DNA of 32,758 nucleotides from Azoarcus sp. (lineage in GTDB: Bacteria > Pseudomonadota > Gammaproteobacteria > Burkholderiales > Rhodocyclaceae): assembly GCA_020725025.1 (NCBI GenBank), contig DYFV01000062.1, positions 1 through 32,758 of the forward strand, given 5' to 3'. The notes under the pieces are model-generated. The model saw only the letters and a program-made list of their open reading frames with translations. It was not told the origin of the DNA and ran no database searches. Positions 1 to 7,509 of this stretch are shown here, piece after piece; the stretch's first letter is position 1; every line of letters starts with the position of its first letter. The translations under genes and the position numbers were made by a program.

Positions 1-86
1 TAGATCTTGCGCGAATTGGGCAGGGGCGCGACGGCCGCTTCGTCCACGTGGGCCTTGGCGGCGATGAAGTGTTCGTTGGCGTTCAT
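1..86 (-). CDS. thiC: Phosphomethylpyrimidine synthase ThiC, N-terminal fragment (runs off left edge)
   Basis: Reading leftward from the ATG at 86-84, the frame stays open to the window edge and gives 28 full codons. The stretch EAAVAPLPNSRKIY matches the N-terminal segment of proteobacterial ThiC as I remember it (radical-SAM synthesis of the thiamine pyrimidine). A ribosome site (AGGAGAG on the minus strand) lies just upstream of the ATG. The gene starts only 20 bp after the yeiH-like stop on the same strand, and xsc lies further upstream, so xsc, yeiH and thiC could be co-transcribed. Xsc needs thiamine diphosphate, which makes the linkage meaningful if real. The 20-bp gap cannot hold the TPP riboswitch usually found ahead of thiC. 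Only the N-terminus is visible, so the identity rests on this short match. Confidence 0.75.
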   Translation of the reverse strand, partial: MNANEHFIAAKAHVDEAAVAPLPNSRKI

Positions 87-106
87 CTTTCTCTCCTGGC
101 TCTTCT

Positions 107-1144
107 TCAGGCACCGAAGGCGCGGCTCAGATAGATCACCAGCAGCATGTAGCCGGCGACGAAGATCGCCTCGCTCGACATCAGGGCGATCGGCTTCCAG
201 CCGAGTTCGGCGAGCTTCTCGAGGGAGGTTTTCACACCCAGCGCCGCAATCGAGATCACCAGACACCAGCGCGACACGTCCGAGCTCAACGCCACGACCA
301 CCTGGGGTAGCCAGCCCAGGCTGTTGGCGGCGGCCAGCGCGGCGAACACCACCAGGAAGAGCGGCAGGATCGGCGTCCTGGTGCCCGCCGACTCGACCCG
401 CCTGCGCTCGGCATGGAAGGTGAGCGCGAGGATCACCACCACCGGCATGAGCATCGCGACACGGAACATCTTGGCGAGCGTCGCGGCGTCGCCCACGTCC
501 GGAGAAATGATGAGCCCCGCGCCCACCACCTGGGCCACGTCGTGGATGGAGCCGCCCAGGAACAGGCCCGCCTCGGCGGTGCCGAGCCCCGCGCCCTTCA
601 CGATCAGCGGGTAGAGCACCATCGCGATGGTGGAGAAGATCGCGATCCCGATTGCGGTAAGCAGGGTGTAGCGCTCGTTCTCCCGCGTGGCGGGCAGGGT
701 CGAGGAGATCGCCATCGTGGCCGAGATGCCGCAGATGCCGGTGCCTCCGCCCGAGAGCAGACCCAATGTCGAGGGCAGGCCGAGCATGCGTGCCATCAGC
801 AGACCGAAGCCGATGGTCAGGCCCACTGCGCCGACGAGCGCGCCCACGCCCGCGAGGCCGAGGTCGCTCACGTCGCTGGCGACGATGCGGACGCCCAGCA
901 AGGCGACGCCGAAGCGCACCAGCTGTTTCGCGGAGGCGTCGATCCCGGGGATGCACTTCTCGTTGTCGGACAGGAAGTGAAAGGCAATGCCGATCAACAG
1001 GGCATAGAGAAACTGGGGGCCGCCGTAGTGCTCCGACACGAAGGTGGCCGCGATCGCGATGACCGCACAGAGCATGCCCCCCGGAAGCAGGCGGCGAAGC
1101 CCTGCGAACATCATGGTCGGCGCGACAGTGGTGTGTGTAGTCAT
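107..1144 (-). CDS. YeiH/UPF0324-family putative sulfate (sulfite) exporter
   Basis: The protein has 345 residues and is strongly hydrophobic, with about ten predicted membrane segments and small-residue-rich helices. Segments such as LPSTLGLLSGGGTGICG and GGSIHDVAQVVGAG are typical of the YeiH/UPF0324 family. Members of this family are annotated as putative sulfate exporters, and some lie beside sulfonate-degradation genes. Here it follows xsc copy 1 by 122 bp on the same strand, so the likely job is to remove sulfite or sulfate released by Xsc. A strong hairpin separates it from xsc. The chosen ATG has only a weak upstream purine run, and the ATGs at residues 11-12 are alternatives. Family assignment is firm; the transported ion is inferred. 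Confidence 0.85.
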   Translation of the reverse strand: MTTHTTVAPTMMFAGLRRLLPGGMLCAVIAIAATFVSEHYGGPQFLYALLIGIAFHFLSDNEKCIPGIDASAKQLVRFGVALLGVRIVASDVSDLGLAGVGALVGAVGLTIGFGLLMARMLGLPSTLGLLSGGGTGICGISATMAISSTLPATRENERYTLLTAIGIAIFSTIAMVLYPLIVKGAGLGTAEAGLFLGGSIHDVAQVVGAGLIISPDVGDAATLAKMFRVAMLMPVVVILALTFHAERRRVESAGTRTPILPLFLVVFAALAAANSLGWLPQVVVALSSDVSRWCLVISIAALGVKTSLEKLAELGWKPIALMSSEAIFVAGYMLLVIYLSRAFGA

Positions 1145-1225
1145 TGTTCTGGTTCCCGGAAGGGTGGGGAGGGGGCGGTCGACGGACGGCGCCGGCGCGG
1201 GTCTTGGCGCCCGCTCGCGCCGGAC

Positions 1226-1252
1226 GCCGCCCCCCGGGAAACGGGGGGCGGC
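1226..1252 (-). promoter_or_regulatory. Perfect 11-bp GC hairpin between xsc copy 1 and yeiH
   Basis: The arms at 1226-1236 and 1242-1252 are exact reverse complements around a 5-nt loop. In the sense of transcription (minus strand) no T-run follows, so this is not a canonical intrinsic terminator. It lies 15 bp past the xsc stop and before yeiH. It could act as a partial terminator or as a 3' mRNA stabiliser that keeps Xsc levels above those of the downstream genes. Confidence 0.6.
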
Positions 1253-1265
1253 AAAGACTCACGTG

Positions 1266-3093
1266 CTCAGACGTAGTCCTTGTACTTGTCGAGGAAGCGC
1301 ACGGGCTTGGCGAGGGCGTCGCGGCGGAAGGGGTCGCCGAGCTCGCGGGTGCACATGATCTCGATGACCGTCGTCTTGCCGTGGTTCATCTGCAGGTCGA
1401 TGGCGCGCTTGAGGGCCGGCCCCACGTCCTCGAGCCGGTCGACCGTGATGCCCTCGGCCCCCATCGCCCGGGCGATCTCGGCGAAGCTCTGGTTGTCGAG
1501 CTCGCCCGCCACGAAGCGCCGGTTGTAGAAGTCCACCTGGTTCTTCTTCTCCGCGCCCCACTGCCGGTTGTGGAACACCACCGCGGTCACAGGGATCTGG
1601 TGGCGCACGCAGGTCATCGTCTCCATCAGGCTCATGCCCCAGGCGCCGTCGCCCGCATACGCGATCGCCGGCCGGTGCGGCGCGGCCACCTTCGCCCCGA
1701 TGATCGTCGGGAAGGCGTAGCCGCAGTTGCCGAAGCTCATCGCCGCGAAGAAGCTGCGGGGCTTCTCGAAGCGCAGGTAGCTGTTGGCCACCGAGTTGAT
1801 GTTGCCGATGTCGGTCGACACCATCACGTCCTCGGGCATCGCCTTCTCCAGCTCGCGCAGCACCTGGCGCGGGTGCAGGTACGCGCCCCCCGAGAAGGGC
1901 TTCTCCTTGGCGTTCTGCTCGATCATGTCCAGGCTGAAGGGGTCGCGCTCGTGGGTCCACTCGTCGAGCTCCTTCTCCCAGGCGGCCTTCTCGGCCTGCA
2001 CCTTGGCCAAGCGCTCGGCCTTGGTCGCGTCGCACTCGAGCGCGCGGCCGGCCAGCCGCTCGCCGAGCGCCTCGGCCGCCGCCTTGGCGTCGCCGCAGAT
2101 GCCCACCGAGATCTTCTTCACCAGCCCCAGCATCTTGTGGTCCGCGTCGATCTGGATGATCTTGGCCGTCTTGGGCCAGTAGTCCATGCCGTGCTGCGGC
2201 AGCGTGCCGAACGGGCCCAGGCGCGAGCCGAGCGCAACGACCACGTCGGCCTGGCTGATGAGCTTCATCGCCGCCTTCGAGCCCTGGTAGCCGAGCGGGC
2301 CGCACCACAGCGGGTGGCTTGCCGGGAAGGAGTCGTTGTGCAGGTAGCTGTTGACCACCGGCGCCCCCAGCCGCTCGGCCAGCGCCTTGCACGCCTCGAC
2401 CGCGTCGGCCATCACCACCCCGCCCCCGGCGATGATCACCGGGAACTTCGCCCGCGCCAGCAGCTCGGCCGCCTCGTTCAGGCTCTGCTCGCCGCCCGGG
2501 CCGCGATCGAGCCGGCTCGGCTTGGGGATCTCGCAGGTGATGTCGCCGTAGAAGTAGTCGCGCGGGATGTTGAGCTGGGTCGGGCCCATCTCGCTCATCG
2601 CCCGGTCGAAGCAGCGCCCGGTGTACTCGGCCATGCGCGCCGGATGCGTCACGTGCCCCTGGTACTTGGTGAACTCCTGGAACATCGGCAGCTGATTGCA
2701 CTCCTGGAAGCCGCCCAGCCCCATCGTCATCGTCCCCGTCTCGGGCGTCACGATCACCACCGGGCTGTGCGCCCAGTACGCCGCCGCGATCGCGGTCACG
2801 CAGTTCGAAATCCCCGGCCCGTTCTGCCCGATCACCACCCCGTGCCGGCCCGACACCCGCGAGTACCCGTCGGCCATGTGCGCCGCGCCCTGCTCGTGCA
2901 CCACCGGAATCAGCCGGATGCCCGCCGGCGCGAAGATGTCCATCGCGTCCATGAACGCCGAGCCCATGATGCCGAACATGTCGGTCACTCCGTTGGAGAC
3001 CAGCGTCTCCACGAAGGCTTCGGAAGGGGTCATCCGGGTCGGGCCGCTCGGCACCGGGCGCGCTGCGATCGTTTCGCTCATCTTTGTCTCCTG
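1266..3093. repeat. Long identical repeat, xsc copy 1 unit (1,828 bp)
   Basis: The segment matches 18668-20495 in the same orientation. Identity begins one base past the stop codon and ends just after the ribosome-binding site (CTTTGTCTCCTG on the plus strand), where the flanks diverge abruptly. Translations in the coding frame and in opposite-strand frames agree throughout, which implies nucleotide identity. I did not align it base by base. Confidence 0.92.
1267..3081 (-). CDS. xsc: Sulfoacetaldehyde acetyltransferase Xsc, copy 1
   Basis: This 604-residue thiamine-diphosphate enzyme converts sulfoacetaldehyde and phosphate to acetyl phosphate and sulfite in the cytoplasm (EC 2.3.3.15). Visible marks are the cofactor-activating glutamate region VHEQGAAHMADGYSR (Glu63) and the ThDP/Mg motif running from GDG (477-479) to Asn505. 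Between them lies the central Rossmann-like domain with ALGSRLGPFGTLP. Length and sequence match the Xsc family rather than acetolactate synthase. AGGAGA lies 7 nt ahead of the ATG. The protein and DNA are identical to copy 2 (18669-20483). Copy 1 heads an apparent xsc-yeiH-thiC unit divergent from cobS. No pta lies beside it, so acetyl phosphate from this copy must be handled by the pta next to copy 2 or elsewhere. Confidence 0.96.
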   Translation of the reverse strand: MSETIAARPVPSGPTRMTPSEAFVETLVSNGVTDMFGIMGSAFMDAMDIFAPAGIRLIPVVHEQGAAHMADGYSRVSGRHGVVIGQNGPGISNCVTAIAAAYWAHSPVVIVTPETGTMTMGLGGFQECNQLPMFQEFTKYQGHVTHPARMAEYTGRCFDRAMSEMGPTQLNIPRDYFYGDITCEIPKPSRLDRGPGGEQSLNEAAELLARAKFPVIIAGGGVVMADAVEACKALAERLGAPVVNSYLHNDSFPASHPLWCGPLGYQGSKAAMKLISQADVVVALGSRLGPFGTLPQHGMDYWPKTAKIIQIDADHKMLGLVKKISVGICGDAKAAAEALGERLAGRALECDATKAERLAKVQAEKAAWEKELDEWTHERDPFSLDMIEQNAKEKPFSGGAYLHPRQVLRELEKAMPEDVMVSTDIGNINSVANSYLRFEKPRSFFAAMSFGNCGYAFPTIIGAKVAAPHRPAIAYAGDGAWGMSLMETMTCVRHQIPVTAVVFHNRQWGAEKKNQVDFYNRRFVAGELDNQSFAEIARAMGAEGITVDRLEDVGPALKRAIDLQMNHGKTTVIEIMCTRELGDPFRRDALAKPVRFLDKYKDYV

Positions 3094-3103
3094 TTCAGGT
3101 TTT

Positions 3104-3143
3104 GTTTCGATAAACGGAACCTTTGATTCCGTTTCATGAAACG
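3104..3143 (-). promoter_or_regulatory. Putative operator in xsc copy 1 leader
   Basis: Two overlapping perfect inverted repeats lie between the promoter and the xsc start. AAACGGAA (3112-3119) and TTCCGTTT (3127-3134) flank a 7-nt spacer, and CGTTTCATGAAACG (3130-3143) is fully palindromic. The region 3104-3134 aligns without gaps to 20509-20539 ahead of xsc copy 2. The half-site TGAAACG recurs ahead of the GMC dehydrogenase and its IclR regulator. An IclR-type binding site is the most economical reading, but no binding data exist. Confidence 0.5.
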
Positions 3144-3150
3144 TGACACC

Positions 3151-3179
3151 AATCTAAGCGCCAAACCCAAAACAGTCAA
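3151..3179 (-). promoter_or_regulatory. Sigma70-type promoter of xsc copy 1
   Basis: On the minus strand TTGACT (3179-3174) and TAGATT (3156-3151) are separated by exactly 17 bp. The same pair of hexamers with the same spacing occurs ahead of xsc copy 2, although the spacers have diverged. That conservation supports real function. The inferred transcription start lies roughly 60 nt upstream of the xsc ATG, placing the palindromes inside the leader. Confidence 0.65.
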
Positions 3180-3313
3180 CACCGAATTCTATAAATCGGT
3201 ACTTCTTGATTCATTTTCCGGAACTCGACTATGATGCCTCGGCGACTCGCAGTTCGGAGCCGCCCGCCATGGGGCCCGCACGAGGCCCGGCGGAAGCCAT
3301 CAAGGAGAGCGGT

Positions 3314-4294
3314 ATGAGCGAGATCGCGATGACGGGACCCGACAGGATGGTGTCGGTGCGCAAGACGTTCGGAATCGACAGCGACCTGGAGGTGCCGGCC
3401 TTCGCCGAGCGCGACGAACACGTGCCGGAGGTGGACGACGCCTACCGCTTCAACCCGGACGTGACGCTGGCGATCCTCGCCGGTTTCAGCCGCAACCGGC
3501 GGGTGATGGTCCAGGGCCTGCACGGCACCGGGAAGTCGACCCACATCGAGCAGGTCGCGGCGCGCCTCAACTGGCCCTGCGCCAGGGTGAACCTGGACGG
3601 CCATATCAGCCGCCTCGACCTCGTCGGCCGCGACACCATCGCGCTCCGCGACGGCCTGCAGGTCACCGAGTTCCAGGAAGGCATCGTGCCCTGGGCGCTG
3701 CAGCGCCCGGTGGCGCTGATCTTCGACGAGTACGACGCCGGGCGGCCCGACGTGATGTTCGTGATCCAGCGCATCCTCGAACGCGACGGCAGCTTCACCC
3801 TGCTCGACCAGAACCGGGTGATCCATCCTCACCCGGCCTTCCGCCTCTTCGCCACCTCGAACACGGTGGGCCTGGGCAACCTGTCGGGCATGTACCACGG
3901 CACCCAGGTGCTCAACCACGCGCAGATCGATCGCTGGAACATCGTCGCCACCCTCAACTACCTGCCCCCCGGGGAAGAGCTGGCGATCGTGCTCGCCCGC
4001 GTGCCGGCCAAGGACAACGAGAAGGGCCGCAAGCTGATCGCGGCGATGGTGGCGGTGGCGAACCTCACCCGCAGCGGCTTCGCCGCAGGCGATCTGTCCA
4101 CCCTGATGTCGCCGCGTACGGTGATCACCTGGGCGGAAAACTGCGAGATCTTCCGCAACCCGGCGCTGGCCTTCCGGCTCTCCTTCCTCAACAAGTGCGA
4201 CGAAGCCGAACGCCCCATCGTGGCCGAGTACTACCAGCGCTGCTTCGGCGAGGAGCTCGACGAATCGTGGATGCGCGAGGCCCAGGCCCGATGA
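3314..4294 (+). CDS. cobS: CobS-like MoxR-class AAA+ ATPase
   Basis: The 326-residue product reads as CobS, the ATPase subunit of aerobic cobaltochelatase. Walker A is GLHGTGKST (68-76), Walker B is ALIFDEYD (134-141), the sensor-1 region is ATSNT (180-184) and QIDRWN (205-209) holds the likely arginine finger. The N-terminal FGIDSDLEVPAF and the DEYDAGRPDVMFVIQ block are characteristic CobS sequence. I chose the ATG at 3314 because AAGGAGA lies 7 nt upstream; an in-frame ATG at 3206 has no such support. It is divergent from xsc copy 1 and overlaps cobT by 4 bp. No CobN or other corrin gene is visible, so a role in cobalt insertion is doubtful. AAA+/VWA pairs of this class also act as enzyme activases (CbbQ/CbbO, NorQ/NorD). 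The partner enzyme is unknown. Confidence 0.88.
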   Translation: MSEIAMTGPDRMVSVRKTFGIDSDLEVPAFAERDEHVPEVDDAYRFNPDVTLAILAGFSRNRRVMVQGLHGTGKSTHIEQVAARLNWPCARVNLDGHISRLDLVGRDTIALRDGLQVTEFQEGIVPWALQRPVALIFDEYDAGRPDVMFVIQRILERDGSFTLLDQNRVIHPHPAFRLFATSNTVGLGNLSGMYHGTQVLNHAQIDRWNIVATLNYLPPGEELAIVLARVPAKDNEKGRKLIAAMVAVANLTRSGFAAGDLSTLMSPRTVITWAENCEIFRNPALAFRLSFLNKCDEAERPIVAEYYQRCFGEELDESWMREAQAR

Positions 4295-6021
4295 CGGCAA
4301 GTACCCAGCAGCAGGCGCGCCGCCAGCAGCGGGTGGAAGAGCTCTGCGCAGCCACCTTGCGCGCGCTCACCGGCGACGCCAGCCTGCACTATCGGGGCCG
4401 GCGCCTGTATCGCGGCGAAGCGCGCCTGCCGATGCACGCGCCGCACCTGCGCGTCGAGGCCGCGGAGGACGACTTCGTCGACTGCCGCGCCGCCGCCGAC
4501 GGCATGGCGCTGCGCCTGCTGCACTCCGACGCCGCCCTGCACCGCCGCCTGCTGCCACCCGACCCGATCGAGCGACTGGTGTTCGAGCTCCTCGAGCAGC
4601 TTCGCGTCGAGACGCAGCTCCCCCCCGACATGCCGGGCATGGGCGCCAACCTGCTGGCGCGCTTCGAGAACTGGAGCCGTGCCTTCTACCGCTCCGGCCT
4701 CACCGAAGGCACGCTCGGCATGCTGCTCTACACGGTGGCGCAGATGTGCTGGTCGCGACTCAACGCGCGCCGCGTGCTCGAGGAGACCGAGGACTACATC
4801 GAGGGCACCCGTGCGGCCCTGGTCGGCGAGCTCGGCAGCGCCCTCGCGGGCATCCGCCGTCATCGCCACCACCAGGCGGCCTTCGCCCCGCATGCCCTGG
4901 CGATCGCACGCATCGTGGGCCAGCGCGTGCGCGACGAGCGCGCCGCGGCCGGGGAGGACACGAATGGCGAAGACGAGGACGAAGCCGCCGCCCGCAGCTT
5001 CGCCCTGCTGCTCGATTTCGACCAGGACGACGGCGAGGATGGCATCGCCGCGGCCGGCACCGGCGCGAGCAAGCAGTTCGAGGACGCCGGCCAGCGTTAC
5101 CGGGTGTTCACCACGCGCTACGACCGCGAGGAGGAAGCCGGCAGCCTGGTGCGCAAGGCGTTGCTGCGGGAATACCGCGAGCGGCTCGACACCCGGGTGC
5201 GCGAGCAGGGCATCAACCGTTCACGCCTCGCCCGCATGCTCGCGGCGGTGCTCGCCGAGCCGCGCCGGGACGGCTGGCTGTTCGGCGAGGAAGAAGGCCG
5301 CGTGGACGGCCGGCGCCTGGCGCAACTGGTGAGCTCGCCCGCCGAGCGGCGGCTGTTTCGGCGCGAGCAGCTGAAGCCCGCGGCCGACTGCTGCTTCGCC
5401 ATCCTGATCGACTGCTCGGGCTCCATGAAGACCCACATCGAGCGGGTGGCGACCCTCGCCGACATCCTGCTGCGCACCCTCGAAAGCGTGGGGGTGCGCA
5501 CCGAACTGCTGGGCTTCACCACCGGAGCCTGGAACGGCGGCCGCGCCGGCCGGGACTGGCAGTCCGCGGGCCGGCCGGCCGCCCCCGGCCGGCTCAACGA
5601 GGTCTGCCACATGGTCTTCAAGGAGGCCGAACGCAGCTGGCGGCGCGCGCGGCCCGACATCGCGGCGCTGTTCAAGCCCGACCTGTTCCGCGAGGGCATC
5701 GACGGCGAAGCGGTGGACTGGGCCTGCGAACGCCTGCTCGCACGCGCCGAGTCGCGCCGCATCCTGATGGTGATCTCCGACGGCTGCCCGGCCGACAGCG
5801 CCACCGGCCTCGCCAACGACGCCTTCTACCTGGACAACCATCTCAAGGAGGTGGTCGCGCGGCGCGAGCGCCAGGGCGCGGTGGAGATTCTCGGCCTCGG
5901 GGTCGGCCTCGATCTCAGCCCCTTCTACCGGCGCTGTCTCGCCACCGACATGTCGCAGGCGCTCGACAACTCGCTGTTCCACGAAATCGTGCAACTCGTC
6001 GGCGGCCGTCGCCACCGCTGA
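4291..6021 (+). CDS. cobT: CobT-like VWA-domain protein
   Basis: This 576-residue protein is the VWA partner of the preceding ATPase. The N-terminal half is helical and carries an acidic stretch (about 222-255, rich in Glu/Asp) like that of CobT. The C-terminal von Willebrand A domain (about 365-570) has the MIDAS motif DCSGSM (Asp374, Ser376, Ser378) and a later ISDG segment. CobT normally forms stacked rings with CobS, which then work on CobN. The ATG overlaps the cobS stop (ATGA), which fixes the start and implies translational coupling. The Lin0512-family genes follow after 19 bp. Since CobN is absent here and the operon is divergent from xsc, the substrate may be a sulfonate-pathway enzyme; this is inference. 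Confidence 0.86.
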   Translation: MTASTQQQARRQQRVEELCAATLRALTGDASLHYRGRRLYRGEARLPMHAPHLRVEAAEDDFVDCRAAADGMALRLLHSDAALHRRLLPPDPIERLVFELLEQLRVETQLPPDMPGMGANLLARFENWSRAFYRSGLTEGTLGMLLYTVAQMCWSRLNARRVLEETEDYIEGTRAALVGELGSALAGIRRHRHHQAAFAPHALAIARIVGQRVRDERAAAGEDTNGEDEDEAAARSFALLLDFDQDDGEDGIAAAGTGASKQFEDAGQRYRVFTTRYDREEEAGSLVRKALLREYRERLDTRVREQGINRSRLARMLAAVLAEPRRDGWLFGEEEGRVDGRRLAQLVSSPAERRLFRREQLKPAADCCFAILIDCSGSMKTHIERVATLADILLRTLESVGVRTELLGFTTGAWNGGRAGRDWQSAGRPAAPGRLNEVCHMVFKEAERSWRRARPDIAALFKPDLFREGIDGEAVDWACERLLARAESRRILMVISDGCPADSATGLANDAFYLDNHLKEVVARRERQGAVEILGLGVGLDLSPFYRRCLATDMSQALDNSLFHEIVQLVGGRRHR

Positions 6022-6040
6022 TCAAACAGGAGACTTCCGC

Positions 6041-6394
6041 ATGGCCCGCAAGAGAATGGTGGTGCAGTTCGGCATGGGCACCTCCATCCGCCACCAGAAC
6101 TACACCGAAGCCGCCGCGCGCGCGATTCGCGACGCCCTATGGCACAACTCGCTCAACGTGGCCGATGCCTTCGGATTCCCCCGCGAAGCCATGCTCATCG
6201 AGGTCGAGCTCGGCGTCCCGCGGCCGGACGCGGTGGACACGTCCGCCCTCCTCCCGATCTTTCCCTACGGCCAGCCTTCGATCCGCGTCGTCAAAGGTGG
6301 CCTCGAGGTCGAGAAGCCCGACGGCAGCAGCCGGTCGGTGGTGGCGAATGCCGCGATCATCGTGTACTTCGACATGGAGCCCGCTCATGCCTGA
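6041..6394 (+). CDS. Lin0512-family protein, paralogue A
   Basis: This 117-residue protein of unknown function has AGGAGA 10 nt before its ATG. It aligns end to end with the next gene: the N-terminal GMGT, then YTEAAARAIRDAL.HNSL, a central VELGVPRPDAVD, and VVKGGLEVEKPDG near the C-terminus. As I recall the Lin0512 family (TIGR02058), its signature is GxGxDxHG near the N-terminus. Here that position reads GMGTSIRH, so the Asp and final Gly are lost, whereas paralogue B keeps most of the motif. This suggests a heteromer in which only one subunit keeps the conserved site. It is third in the cobS-cobT operon and overlaps paralogue B by 8 bp. No signal peptide or membrane segment is seen. Confidence 0.8.
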   Translation: MARKRMVVQFGMGTSIRHQNYTEAAARAIRDALWHNSLNVADAFGFPREAMLIEVELGVPRPDAVDTSALLPIFPYGQPSIRVVKGGLEVEKPDGSSRSVVANAAIIVYFDMEPAHA

Positions 6395-6758
6395 AAAACG
6401 CGTCATCCTCGAAATGGGGACCGGCAACGACCTCTACGGCGGCGACTACACCAAGGCCGCCTGCCGCGCGGTGCACGATGCCCTGCACCACTCGTCGCTC
6501 GTGCTGCTGCGCTCGCTGGGCATCGACCACCGCGAGATGCGCGTGGAAGTGACGATCGGCGTGCAGCAGCCCGACAAGGTGGTCGCCGCGAGGGTCGCCG
6601 CGGAGCTGCCGCGTGGCCGCGCCGAGGTCACCGTGGTGCATGGCGGGCTCGACGTGCACGACCCCGAGGCCGGCACCACCCACATCGTCGCCACGGCCGC
6701 GATCGCCGCTTTCCTGCCGATCGAGGCCGACGCCTGGCGGCTGGCGGAGCAGGCCTGA
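6387..6758 (+). CDS. Lin0512-family protein, paralogue B
   Basis: The 123-residue product is a clear paralogue of the preceding gene. Near the N-terminus GTGNDLYG matches the recalled family signature GxGxDxHG except that His is Tyr. It is followed by YTKAACRAVHDAL.HSSL and VEVTIGVQQPD, and the C-terminus carries HGGLDVHDPEAGTT and IVATAAIAAF. The ATG lies inside paralogue A (8-bp overlap), indicating coupled translation and roughly equal dose. It ends the cobS-cobT-lin0512A-lin0512B operon. A related but broken C-terminus lies at 14220-14342. The family has no established function that I know of. Pairing with an AAA+/VWA motor suggests that A/B are its adaptor or client, which is speculative. 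Confidence 0.82.
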   Translation: MPEKRVILEMGTGNDLYGGDYTKAACRAVHDALHHSSLVLLRSLGIDHREMRVEVTIGVQQPDKVVAARVAAELPRGRAEVTVVHGGLDVHDPEAGTTHIVATAAIAAFLPIEADAWRLAEQA

Positions 6759-6760
6759 GC

Positions 6761-7129
6761 TCAGCAGGCGTCGGGCCGTCCACCGCGCGCGGAGGCGGTC
6801 GCGTCCGCCTGCGGAGGCTGCTTCGCTGCCCGCTGCGTCTGCAGCGCGCGGCGGTCCTCGGCGGGCAGCTCGATACCGACCGCGGCAAGTTGCCCGAGCG
6901 CGGCATCGAGCTCCCAGGGCGGAGCGAGCAGACGCTTCCGTCCACTCGCCAGCCTGGCATGCAGCCAGAAGGCGTCGAGCTCGGTGTCGCGCCGCAGGTA
7001 AAGGCGCTCGACCAGGGCCGGCTGCGCCAGCACCGCAGCGAGGTTCTGGCGCTTGGCCGCCATGCCGCGCCGCCAGGCAAAGCCCAGTACGACCACGATG
7101 GCCAGCGTCGCTGCGATCAAATTCACCAT
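6761..7129 (-). CDS. Small membrane-anchored hypothetical protein
   Basis: From the ATG at 7129 the product has 122 residues, beginning with a single hydrophobic segment (NLIAATLAIVVVLGFAW) followed by RRGMAAKR. That pattern fits an N-in signal anchor with a short cytosolic stub or a bitopic membrane protein. The remainder is charged, with LYLRRDTELDAFWLHARL and WELDAALGQLAAVGIELP. I do not recognise a family. An in-frame ATG at 7186 adds 19 residues, but the hydrophobic helix is better placed with the shorter start. It converges on lin0512B, whose stop lies 2 bp away, so it is probably not part of that operon. It may be an ordinary resident gene. Confidence 0.6.
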   Translation of the reverse strand: MVNLIAATLAIVVVLGFAWRRGMAAKRQNLAAVLAQPALVERLYLRRDTELDAFWLHARLASGRKRLLAPPWELDAALGQLAAVGIELPAEDRRALQTQRAAKQPPQADATASARGGRPDAC

Positions 7130-7509
7130 GGGAATCACCCGGTTCGTCGGCGCGCCGCACGGAATCGCGACGCCGATCGGGAGCATATAACCCGAAACGT
7201 CGATTGGTCATGCATATACATAGCGTTTGTCTCTATAACGAGCCGCGACGAAGCGCTCGGCTCTGACGTGGCCAGACGCTCGGCGAGCGTGCGCGACACG
7301 CCCGGCCGCACGCGCCCGCAGGTGCTGTCCCGGGAGCGCCGAGCATCGCGTCACGGTCCGAGCCCGCCGGCCCAGGGCGCTTTCTGAACGCCGCTCCGTT
7401 TGTCGCGCATCATGACCCGCCACAGTCGGTCCGGCGCGGGGCCGGCGCGCCTGCTAGGCTGCGCTTGTGACGACTTGCGGTACATCGCTATGCTGAGGTG
7501 CGATTCGAC
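7130..7509. other. Non-coding stretch between divergent genes
   Basis: About 380 bp separate the hypothetical membrane protein (minus) from the cyclic-nucleotide-binding protein (plus). Open frames here are short and unconvincing. The region must hold promoters for both flanking genes, but I could not identify hexamers with adequate spacing. No RNA gene or repeat was seen. Confidence 0.5.

Noticed and set aside
87..1266. TPP riboswitch for thiC
   Set aside because: The 20-bp yeiH-thiC gap is too short, and I found no THI-box-like pattern in the xsc-yeiH gap. A covariance search was not possible.
1144..3126. Long plus-strand open frame (660 codons) antisense to xsc copy 1, and its counterpart at 18516-20627
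   Set aside because: Histidine/arginine/valine-rich translation without domains, typical of the antisense of a GC-rich gene. Both copies arise only because xsc is duplicated.
3314..6021. Cobalamin-biosynthesis locus based on cobS and cobT
   Set aside because: No CobN or other corrin gene is in the window, and the operon partners are Lin0512 proteins and xsc.
4746..6758. Open frame of 670 codons covering cobT in another frame and ending as Lin0512B
   Set aside because: Only the last 123 codons are protein-like. The upstream part is a frame shadow of cobT; the Lin0512B start is at 6387.
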